A stretch of DNA of 64,000 nucleotides, taken from the NCBI GenBank assembly GCA_001466705.2, contig LATX02000016.1, positions 38,590-102,589 on the forward strand, given 5' to 3'. The position numbers and the translations under genes were made by a program. Source of the stretch: Moniliophthora roreri (lineage: Eukaryota; Basidiomycota; Agaricomycetes; Agaricales; Marasmiaceae). The notes below the pieces were generated by a model that saw only the letters and a list, made by a program, of their open reading frames with translations, was not told the origin of the DNA and made no database searches. How positions within the stretch are numbered: the stretch's first letter is position 1; each line of letters begins with the position of its first letter. Shown piece by piece: positions 38,331 to 48,427 of this stretch.

Positions 38331-39485
38331 AGAAACATTCAGTTAGGGCAGTATAGGGTTGGTTCTGTCCACTCACTTCGTTTTCATGCTCACGAGCCTT
38401 GAGTAGAGCTGAATACTCTTCCCAATCAACAACACAGCCCCAGCCAGATCCTAATTGGATGTTCCGAGCATCATTTGCATGTGATCGTGCCTTCTGTTTG
38501 AAATTAGCATCCATTGAGAGAAGAAGAGCATAAAGCCAGCTGTCATTGGGTCAGAAAGATAACATGGTAATTAAGTGTAGATGCCATGCCAACGATCTTC
38601 TGTAACACTATCTCATTCCTGTGGAAGGTTGATTCCTGGGTGAGGACAGGCATGACACAGGACAGCAGTGCTACTGTGTGCTGTTCCATTGAGTCCACTA
38701 GAGTCATGACCCTGTCCAGATTGTTTGCCAACCTTGATATGGCACCACTCCCATGTCATCATCCAAAATTGCTCCATGTGATGAAGAGGCAGGAACTCTA
38801 TCTCCTTTAAAAGACAGCTACATGCTATCTTCACTTCTAAAAGCTCTCTAAACAGGGCTTCTGCAACTAAACACAGCTACAAAACCCACACACAAAACAC
38901 ACACCAAAACCCACAATAGAGGCTTCTATAAGTGAGAAAGCACTGTACAAGTCTGCTACAAGACTGAGTCTATCTCAAGTGATTCGGAGTGAGAAAGGGG
39001 ACAGAACCCTTTATATCTTCAATTGGCTGGCTTAGATTGCAGAGTCTAAAGACGTTTACTGATTGGTTATCAGATTGTATACAGTGAGGCAAGAAATATA
39101 TATATATAAATCTCAGCTCTACTAGAAGTGACTGACTGGCAAGTGTGTAAAGACTTGGTCTAAGAAGCTGCACAGAGGTCTAAATTGACACTGTGTGGGG
39201 CTATAAGGTGCATATACCAGTTGGTCCTTGAGCCTGTATCTACAAGTACAGCTCTTTATTATGTCTTATTATTAACCTTTATTGTTTTATTTTCTATTTA
39301 TGAGCATGTTTTAGTTTATAGTATAAATTGTACAGGTTCATGCCTAAAAGTTCCATTCTGCATAGCAATTAGGTATATTGGGTATATTTAGTGACCAAAT
39401 GGTTGATTTATTGGGTTTTGGACCCTGTGTGGAGTGTTGCTGGGTCATATGATCCTTCCACATAGCTACTTCCACGTAGCCACAG
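38331..39485. mobile_element. KDZ element fragment (repeat E, copy b, left part)
   Basis: Starting right after the N, bases 38331-39053 match 35925-36670 (offset about 2406). They encode the same minus-strand KDZ pieces (38239-38514 and 38543-38834 carry the MDANFKQKAR and CHACPHPG segments). Unlike the duplications at 24461 and 50175, this copy differs from its partner. It has a two-base CA indel near 38889 and a deletion of about 60 bp at 39053. After about 39188 there are frequent C/T and G/A changes. It is a separate element copy, truncated at the N. Confidence 0.75.
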
Positions 39486-41239
39486 TAATTTGTCTAAGAT
39501 AAGACTAGTGGAAAACTACCCAAAAAGATAACCTCCAAAAGTCTAACTCAGTTTGTTGTGCAAGTGTGGATTGACATGATCAGAGTTACCGCACTTAGAA
39601 TGCCAACAAAACTCTTAGCTAGGTTGATTCTCTCTTATTGAAGTGTTCAACTTCAAAGTGTTCACCTCCAGAGGAGTATATATGGTTTTAAAATGGTTTA
39701 TATCACAAACACACACACAAAACACAAAGAACATGGTGCACAAAGCACAAACACAAGAGCTACAGTCCCGTACAAAGACTCAATAGCCGATATAGTCTGA
39801 CTCTACAGAGTTCAAGACTTCTTCAAGATAGCTACAGCACACAGTGTACTGGAAAAGGTCCTAGACCAATTTCTACAAAGAGTTCAGCACAGGCACACCT
39901 CTTGCTAAGACTCTAAGTGTGTCACAACCTGATACACACACAGGCCACACTCCAAGTGCCCAAGGCTCCTTCTTGGTGTAAAGTTTCTCTTAGAAAAGTG
40001 CTATAACACACTTAAGATGTTACTCTTATCTCTTATGACGCAAGTTTGTTATCAGATTTCTATCTCTCTGGAGTCACTCAGGACCAATCTCCAGGGCCTG
40101 TAGTGAGGAAGCAAAACTGGAATGGCACACAAATCTATACACCAAACAAACTCATCATGTATTCACAATCAGAGGGGGCAGAGTTACTTGAGTATGTACA
40201 AATATCTAGCTGTCCTTATATACAGTCCAAGGAATATATCTACAGGAAATTATAAATAATGTCTGATAATTCAGGAAATGACAAATAAGTGACTGAGATA
40301 CTAAAAGAGGGATTATTCAGATGTCACAGAGTCTGGCCACTAGGGTATCCAACCATATCCATGTGGGTATCTACGTTTCCAGGTGTTCTAGATTCTATAA
40401 TTTATATTTTCTCTTTTCTAAGTCAGGTATCCATAAGCGGATGGCTGTATCTGTCCCGTCTTTTGACAGCATTTCCCTTTTCTAGTATCCGCACATCGGC
40501 AGAGGCCTAGATGCCAAAGTTTCCAAGGTCGGAACATGCTGTTATTGTTCCTATCTCCTTTGACAATGCACACTCGGTCTTATTTAGGATTTCTTGTGTG
40601 TTAGATATTCTTCATATGTCTTGTTGTATCTGTCTGTAGGTAGTGGATGTCCTTTGGAAAAGTGATTTCTGTCTTTCTGAGCAGTCTTTGTACCTAGTTT
40701 GCTTATTGCATATTGTTTAGCCGCCGGTGAATTCTTTATTAAGAGATCGCCTGCTTTGACTCTGATCCGTATATTGACTTCGGAGGAGGATTGTTCTATG
40801 ATCATTCCTATTCTAAGTCGTCTTTCTGTTTTGATGTCTCCTCTAAGTACCTCTGTACTGTTTGACTGCAGCTTGCACTTTGCAGATGTCATAGAAAAGT
40901 AAAGTAGAAGTTAAAATCCCATTGATAGCACTTTGAGAGCTTGGTTAACTAGCCAATACATTCATTGGGCCATAGTTAGATTCTCTACAGGTTTCAGAAG
41001 TGATCCACTTTGGATCTGATACTTAGATAGGTTAGAAAGTACAGCTTAGACACCTCTTTATAGGGTATCATATAGCTCTTCATACTTTCTAAGGTACTAC
41101 AGCTTCTCTAAGGCAATGACTAGCAGACTGGGCTTACTCTAGTCCTTATTACCCATTATCTTGTGTCATATTAAAGTGTTCCAATTCAGAAATAGTGTAA
41201 AATGAATAAAAGTGGGTCTTTTCTAGGTTCGACATATTA
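39486..41239. mobile_element. Repeat R1, copy a, inserted in repeat E
   Basis: Copy a of E is continuous through GCCACAG|GTTCTGG (37145/37146). In copy b this point is opened at CACAG (39485) and closed at GGTTCTGG (41242), with 1.75 kb between. The insert starts TAATTTGTCTAA and ends TTCGACATATTA. The reverse complement of the end begins TAATATGTCGAA, so the ends are imperfect inverted repeats of about 12 bp. A second copy with the same right end stands at 58366-61850. There is no coding capacity; it is probably a non-autonomous DNA transposon. Confidence 0.6.
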
Positions 41240-41911
41240 ATGGGTTCTGGACTGGCTGTATATGCAGGTATGTTTCCCCTTCTGCCAGTTCACTTCCATG
41301 TAGCTGCTTTCTACTATTGGATTGGTGGATGTCACAGTCTAGACATCTGCCATATTCAATCTCCTCCCATCCCATGTATGATCTTGTGAGTCATCCACAA
41401 TTTCCGGCATACTCACTGCCTATCAGTCATCCCATGTACACCTTGAAAGGCCGTCATATCTGCATAAGTGTCTTTGAAGCTCTGCATAGGAACAAGTTCC
41501 AACCATGTACTAGTTATCAATAGTAATAATTAGGTTTTAAGTCTATTGACACATTATCCTGCAATGTGATTGCAAAATGAACAATCTAGTGCACTTAGAC
41601 TGTGGATCCCACTGATATCTATTCCTTTGTGTTCGGAATTAGTGGTTTCTGGCCCGTTTTATTGACCAAGGACTCTCACAGTGATGCTTCACTGTAATGT
41701 AGGGGGCTAGTATAGACTACTAACCTCCTCTAGATTGTGTTACAGTGTCAATTATTAGACTTATTAGACCTGGCACTTAAAGTTTAGGCACTGTATTAGA
41801 GCTCATGGGTCAGCAAGTCACGTGAATATCACATGTACTTCTGGGCTCTTTTTCTAGTATTGGACACAAAAAGTGCACAATTTTGTGTCTAGCCCAAAAT
41901 TAGGCACATCA
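41240..41911. mobile_element. Repeat E, copy b, right part
   Basis: This matches 37146-37813 along its length, ending TTAGGCACATCA at 41911. The differences are mainly transitions, with CA in one copy where the other has TG or CG (for example TATATGTGGG against TATATGCAGG). The reverse complement of this block also resembles the start of repeat R2 (TAATGTGCC...GGGCCAGAAACCAC). Confidence 0.65.
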
Positions 41912-42532
41912 TCTCCCCCAAACTGAACTACTGACTGTCCCGGTCAGTGTCCAGGTAGATTATACAATGGTGGACTTGTCTACATTATTCGTACAATCCC
42001 ATTGATACGATTGAGACCTCAACCAGCATTTCTATCTCACACATGTAAGACCCTGGGCTTGTAAATCACCCCTCCGGAAATTCAAATCCCAATCCATATC
42101 CCGTTAACTCTGCCTATGATATCATTCCTCCTTTTAGCGCTCATTAGTGCTGCAGGGTAGTTTGAGATATTACAGCTCTTCGTACTTGTATTGTGCTCAT
42201 AACTACACCAATGCTTCTTTTAGATGCCATAGTAACCACTGGCATATAGTAACATATAGGCCCTTCCTTCAAATATAGTAAGGTATGCTTGAACACCCGT
42301 AATCCTCTGTTCAGCAGACTTCTCATTGTGACTCGAGGCCAGGTTCTTTACCTTTTTCAGTAAGTTTCCTTTACCTCTGCATTATACACTGTTACACAAG
42401 TCGTGGATCCCATTCAATGCGTAGTGCAGGGTTGAGCTTCCTGCATGCAGCCTATTGAAAACTCTCTGTGTGCTACAGCTTTTTGATCCCCATTACTCCT
42501 GCATGTGACCCAAGAGGTCCAACATTTCCTGG
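41912..42532. other. Spacer, probable promoter-proximal part of the next element
   Basis: About 620 bp with no gene. It ends in a TATA box before the next reading frame and may be the 5' end of the element that carries it. Confidence 0.3.
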
Positions 42533-42539
42533 TATAAAA
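42533..42539 (+). promoter_or_regulatory. TATA box candidate
   Basis: TATAAAA stands 66 nt before an ATG at 42599 that opens a Ser/His-rich frame (MSSHGSSPRSSSAHSHH). Spacing suits an RNA polymerase II core promoter of a now decayed gene. A similar TATAAAA is at 46709-46715, before the next decayed frame. Confidence 0.4.
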
Positions 42540-42598
42540 GTAGCATCCCCTAAGCTTAGGACTTCATCGAATTTTCACTAAGTCCCAACACTGTCACT

Positions 42599-45547
42599 AT
42601 GTCTTCCCACGGCAGCTCCCCTCGATCTTCCTCTGCTCATTCTCACCACACTGCTGCAGCAGTATCTACTGGTTAACCGATGTTGACAAGGATCATGTTG
42701 CATGTTCTATGCATGATATGAACACCTTCAAATATTTTGCAGAGATGTCAACTCCTCCAGCCAAAATCTCTGAGGAGGATTTTTCCTCCTCTTTTGACTT
42801 GGACTTCATCACTCAAGCCTTTTTTGAGGTTGATAAGTTGGGTCCTCCACCAACTTCTGTGGACCCTCCTTCTCGTTCTTGACTCCTTCACATTTGGGCC
42901 ACGGCAGTTCTCATCAACAAGGCCAAAGCACTCTGGCCACTCTTCATTGCTCTTCGTACCAACACATGGTACAATTTTGACAACATCCTTTGCTACGCAG
43001 GATCCAACGATCTAGCTCTAACTCTTCTTCACTGTTTGGCTTTCCAGCCTTAATGGCCCCGCATTCATTCTGGATTGGCTACAACTGTTCCAATTCTCGA
43101 TCGAACAGTTGATTATCTGGGACAGCAAACAGAGATTCATGCATTCTCAACATTGGCAATGGTTTGGCCACGCTATTACTTACACCAATCTCTGCATAAG
43201 TCGATTCCTGACTTCTTTCTCCAATGTCTAATTCTCTCCTCTTCCAGGTCAACGGCTGTGACCCTGCTATGGACATGCCAGTGCCACATTTCAATGAAGA
43301 CTCACCTGCAGACACCTTCAATTATCATTCTTGATTTGGCCTACACAACCAGTCTGACTCTGCTTTCAAGGTAACTATTTCTTTGTACCATTTCACAAGA
43401 ATTATTTACTGAATGAGACATGTAGGCAGCCTTCAGTTTTTCACTGACTTTTCTTTCACAATACTGCCAATGCCCTCCACACTCTGGTACACATTCCTGG
43501 AGCTACACGCACAACATGTTTGCCCAGGTTCGTCATCCGAAACACCAATTCTGCTGGGCTGTGCCATTGTCTTTACCTCAACTCCCTGCTGTCTGCAATG
43601 TGAGTTGGCATTTCTTTTTGTAGAGCCTACTTCTGACCTCTCTGATTCAGTTCTTTGACTGGCAACCCGATCAAGACACCTTTGACGAGCTGCATTGGTA
43701 TGCTCACTATATGGTAAGCCAACTCTCCTTTATACATCCATCTGATGTACTGAATCACTTTTCAGCGGCAGGCATTGATGGATTTGGCCACTCTATGGCC
43801 AAGAACCAATTCCTCTGTCCCTGCGTTACTTGCTGGCATCCCATTGTCTGACTACATGTTGGATAGAGAGACGTACAATCTGACTTACGAGGTGGATATT
43901 GACACTGACAATTTAGAGGCTTGGTCCTCTGCACACAAATCTGACACAGAGACAAAACTCTACTCATTCAACAACCACTTGGTCAGTATATTTCTTTCTT
44001 GCCTTTCACTATTTTCAACATTAAACTTCCTTTTAAAGGGTTACAGTGAAGATAACTTGTCCAATCTGGCTCGGATCAAGCAAGAGCCAGTGGCCAACCC
44101 CATCCTTCCACAGACACCTTCAGCACACTTGATATCTCCTGATGCCGCTCCTGCACCACCTTCCCCATTACGAACTCCAACTCCACTGCTGACTCCTTTG
44201 TGAAAACATCTTAAGAGTCAAGTTCCCTTCCCTCACAATGCCACATTGGTCTCAGGAGGTACTCATCTGCTCTCAATGAGATCATCAGAGGGCCTGATCC
44301 CTCCATCCATGGGACTTGATGCTATAGTGACAGATTACTTTGAACATCCTGTACATTGTTTTTCTTTTGCTAGTTTGTTTGTGACTAACGTTCACTTGTA
44401 TTGCACTTTCTAGGAGGCTTATGGTTCTAAATTGAGGACCACCATGACAAAAGGTAAAGCCAAAGCTAAAATTGTCAACCCTACTCCTGTGGAACCTTCC
44501 AATTCTTTATGAACCTACAACACACACAACTTCTTCCAGAGTGACATCCAACATGGAGGTATCATATGGTACAAAGGAAGAAAAGGTGGCAAGAAAGGAG
44601 AGGGTGAAGGTATAAGTTCTTTTATTTCTTCTTGGTTCCTCTTGCTCACTTCTCTTTCTTTAGTTAACAATGCTTTCCTGGTAATCAAGACTTCTGGTCA
44701 AGGCATCACTGCATCCAACATCAACAGTGTTTACCAGGGCCTTTCCAACATCAACACCTTCTTGGTGTGTTTGGCATGCTCACTTATCTCTGGAGGTTAT
44801 CCCTGTCATTTCCTTCCTGGGTCCAAGAACTGCACCCATTGTGAAAAGCATCACCTCAAGTGTTCAAACAGCCTTTCAGTTGAAGAGCTCAAGCTGATGT
44901 TTCAGCAACTCCTCCCCCTTTTCTCTGGTTCCATGCCTGGTAGGTTTTACTTGTTTTGTCAAGAACTCAAACCTGCCATTGGTGACAACACCTGGGCTTG
45001 TTTTTGTTCTCTGATGAACTACACTTGGACTGATTTCAAAGAGGCTCAGAAACATCAACATGATATCCTTCATCACTCTGACCCCCTCGTCAACTTCACT
45101 CCTGCGCCATTTGATACATCTGCTGTTCCTCCATCGAACCTTTCCTTCACATCGTCCAGTCATCCTCGAGCTATCAGTGCAGCCCAACTCCAGATGTATG
45201 TGGAGGCTATCAATCATGCACCATTGGAGATGCAGATCAAAGCCAGTTTCATCAAGAAGGGCTTGTCAGATCTAGAGGAGGACTGTTTCCTCCTTCCTAA
45301 TGTGTACAATGACTGAGTCCTTTCTCATTCTCCAACACCTCTGCCAATGCCTTCTCCTGTTCCTCCATGAAAGCATTCCTCGAACAAGCGTAAGGCTCCC
45401 ATAACCTCCACAGAAGACAACGAGGTTGAGAAGGTGGTCCTTCCTCCCATCAACGATGCCAGCAGTTCCGAGTTCAAACCCCCTTCAAAAATGCCAAGGG
45501 TGGAACATACTTACACTACACAATTCAGTGGTCAGTCTGGCAAGTAG
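42599..45547 (+). pseudogene. Unrecognised decayed multi-exon gene, transposon-associated
   Basis: A chain of plus-strand exons separated by plausible introns (for example GTAACT...TGTAG at 43372-43427) but broken by several in-frame stops. Recognisable text in order: MSTPPAKISEEDFSSSFDLD, NKAKALWPLFIALRTNTWYN, FDWQPDQDTFDELHWYAHYM, MLDRETYNLTYEVDIDTDNL, an acidic/Pro region SDAAPAPPSPLRTP-like, and a basic KGKAKAKI stretch. The longest open part is 44642-45316, with CHFLPGSKNCTHCEKHHLKC, a small cysteine cluster that could bind zinc or nucleic acid. The end KRKAPITSTEDNE...PPSKMPRVEHT is nuclear-signal-like. I do not recognise the family. The setting and the CpG loss point to a transposon-borne or gag-like gene. 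Confidence 0.45.
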
Positions 45548-45854
45548 ATCTATGGACTTTATTCACATTCATGTATCTTCTAGTATATCTTGTATTTTTG
45601 TTAAAGTGTACTTTATACTTGATAAAGTAGACACTGTGTAATTGATACATTAGTCCTGACTAGCTAATGCTAGCTTTGGTACTCTTCATTTCTTTACTTT
45701 TGTGTGATCCATTGTGTGATTAAGTCTAATAAAATCCTTTCAGACTCTACCCTCTATTACTAATCCTTGTAGGACTTAGAAATTTTTCTTTAAGTCTTCC
45801 TTTGTAATTTATTCTGGCAACTGGTATACTATATTTGTACACCTCGTCATCCAC

Positions 45855-46512
45855 TTGCTAATCATCACATCTATCTGTTATTGCTTGTTAGATCGATGTT
45901 ATCTTTCTGCGTATGGATGGATCGATCTGCAATATTTGCCTGCCTTCTCCCCCAAACTGAAAGAATTTCAACTGTCCCCAGTTGACAGAGAATACTGCCA
46001 GGTACTTAAACACACAGTGTGGCTGCCCTTAACATTAGATGAAATGCTTCTCTGCGAATATATCAACAAGGCTAAACAACCTGCTGCATTTCAAGCAGCT
46101 GGAAACGAACTTGTAATAGTGTCAAAAACACCATTCTTCTTTAGCAACAACACCACTCCTGCAGAAAAACTCTGCAGGCTCGCTGACTTGGATAACATTG
46201 TAGTATGTGCACACTATTATTTGGTTTAGGTTGGACTAACCATATGTCTAGAAGGTGTTACTGGATAAAGTGGCAATGTTTGAAAATCCTGAGCATGGCC
46301 ATTCAACCCTCCTGGATCAGGCCTTAGTCTCGATCACCACTGTCACTAACAACTTGTACACAGACAATCATCTTCTTATGGAAGATCACACCACAATAAG
46401 GACCCTGCTTTCCAATCTCCTGACACTGTGCACAAAGATTGAAATGCAGTTAATGGCACTCCAATGGGAAATGGCCATGGAGTACCTCAGCAAACCTCTG
46501 TACCATGCTTAG
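45855..46512 (+). pseudogene. Unrecognised decayed gene, second frame of the same region
   Basis: Two exons appear to join: 45855 to about 46200 (GWIDLQYLPAFSPKLKEFQL, KHTVWLPLTLDEMLLCEYIN, PAEKLCRLADLDNIV) and about 46255-46512 (VLLDKVAMFENPEHGHSTLL, then a helical HHLLMEDHTTIR-like region), through an intron starting GTATGT at 46201. The second part is predicted helical and may be a coiled coil. No family is recognised. It could be the 3' part of the preceding gene. Confidence 0.35.
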
Positions 46513-46839
46513 TTATGCAGCAGCCCAACTCCTGTAAATCTGTTATCGATATCTTCCATGTAGGCATTGAAACCCTGTGTTTGCCAAGAACACCCTGCAG
46601 TCTATTGAAACTTTTCCCTTCGGTGGTCACTAATGCAGAACACATGGAAGGCATGATGTAGATTTTCAAAATACCATGGATTTTATCACAGTCTCTTCTG
46701 CATCCCAGTATAAAAGACTGGACAGGGCTACATGCAGCAATCAGCATAACTTTTTCTCTCTCTACCAATCTCTCTCTTAATCAGACTGGGCAACCCTCTA
46801 TTCCCCGTATTCATATCGAAAGGCATCGCAATTGCTGCA

Positions 46840-47262
46840 ATGACTATTGATCTCATGGAGCTTAAGAAAACCCTTTCCAACGTGCACAAATTTCTGCCTG
46901 AGAAGGCCTCCTTTGGTGTTGTGGTTGACAATTTCTGCCACGAAGCATTCAACAGTCTGAGAACCTCTTTTTCCACCAATACCCCTTTCCCATGGTGATA
47001 TTGATGCATATTTACAACATAGGCTGGCCTCAGTGATGATGACATGCTTGCAGTGTCCAAAAACCATGAGCTTGTTGAACTGTGCATCACTGTGTTCAAG
47101 GAGATGACCAACAGTTCTGTTTGGAATGTTATCGATAACCAGGTCCATAAGAGTGTTTCCGATAATGTGCTCTACATTGAACAACTTGTGGCTGGTATGT
47201 GCAAGCCTGACAAGAGTGCTCCTGCAGACACTATGTACAAGGTGTTCTTTTTATGCTATTAA
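46840..47262 (+). pseudogene. Unrecognised decayed short frame
   Basis: The piece MTIDLMELKKTLSNVHKFLP near 46841 and, in another frame, DDDMLAVSKNHELVELCITV continuing to 47262 (SSVWNVIDNQVHKSVSDNVL) look like one helical protein interrupted by a shift near 46985. It is preceded by the TATAAAA at 46709. I do not recognise it. Confidence 0.3.
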
Positions 47263-47927
47263 TACAAAGGAAACACTCAGAATACTGCTATATATTTGCT
47301 TCCAGACAACACTCAGAGAATTCTATTAGTTTCAAGTTGTCATCACATATTGAAAACAGCAAGCATACTCTGGATTTTAATTTCCAGAAGAGTCAGTGTT
47401 TCTTGATTATTTTATAATAATGAAATTATAGAATTATCCTTTAATTTTCTAATTACAAATATACTAAATTTTCTGCCTTATAAAATAGTGAGAAAACATG
47501 TTAAATACAAAAGGAAAACTATATGAAAACTATCTAAAAACTGCTTTAAAATATAGTATTTTCACATGATTTTCCTACCATTTTCCTAGTGTTTTCCTAG
47601 TGTTTTCTCTGACTTTTCCACAATAGAAAATGTGGAATTTTTATCTTATCTTATCAGCAATTTCTGAGCATTTTCGACCAGAGAAAATTTAATGTTTTCT
47701 CAGTATAGAAATTATTCTAATATATTGTATTATCTATTAATTCTCAGAATTTGAAAATTCTATATCTTTTGCTACTGAAAATTTAGTATTCTCCAGGCAT
47801 ATTCTTGTTGAGAGGACACAATTGAAATTTAGAATTTATATATGGTTTTATAAAAATTCTCTTTGCAAGAAGATTAAGTGTTTTCTCAATCAGAAAACCA
47901 TGTTAAAAGAACACCTTGTACATAGTG
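47263..47927. other. AT-rich stretch left of the chromovirus
   Basis: About 660 bp, strongly AT-rich and nearly CpG-free, with repeated TTTTCCTA(G/C) motifs near 47570-47610. It may be the decayed 3' UTR or LTR of the older minus-strand retroelement whose frame ends at 47928. Confidence 0.4.
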
Positions 47928-47973
47928 TCAGTCCTCAACATCTGATTCCACATCACCTTCTCTGCTACCCATG
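47928..47973 (-). pseudogene. C-terminal end of an older retroelement frame, split by the chromovirus
   Basis: Minus-strand codons GSREGDVESDVED end in TGA at 47928-47930. Read across the chromovirus insertion (using one copy of CCATG), they continue the frame at 55854-56170, which ends ...DYVFYGM. The joint is in frame, so both are parts of one interrupted reading frame. Confidence 0.6.
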
Positions 47974-48427
47974 TGTGATGGAGTGCAACTTTTCCTTTCT
48001 CTTTTCTTCCAAGTCCCATTATCTTATCTCTTATCTTTTATCTATTTATCTGATTACTTACCTTATTTATACCATCACAGCCACTTCTCCATAGAACATT
48101 CCATTCAACCCAGATCTCATTCCAGATCATTCTTCCATTTCCATCAGCTATTTTCGCCGAGACAGACTCCTTGTATTTATACTTGACACTTGTAGCCTAG
48201 TTCCCCATCTTGACCTCTTGGTCATTTGGGCTAGACAAGTATTCCTTGTATATATCTCTCAGTAGTTAAGCTAACTTGGTCATTTGGGCTAGCATTGACT
48301 TAGTGTCTGTTGAGTTCAACGTCATATCGACCTAGAGTCTATGCCAGATCACCCCTTTCCTTATCTCTTTTCTGACTCAAGTGCAGAGGGTTCTACTTAC
48401 TATTACGAGGGTCACTGTGGCACCACA
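47974..48427 (+). repeat. 5' LTR of the chromovirus (454 bp)
   Basis: It begins TGTGATGGAGTGC and ends GGCACCACA. It is 58 bp longer than the 3' LTR. The 18-bp string CTTGGTCATTTGGGCTAG occurs at 48217-48234 and 48275-48292, 58 bp apart, while the 3' LTR has it once. Other differences from the 3' LTR are transitions. Part of this LTR (from 48356) is repeated after the N at 50176-50247. Confidence 0.9.
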
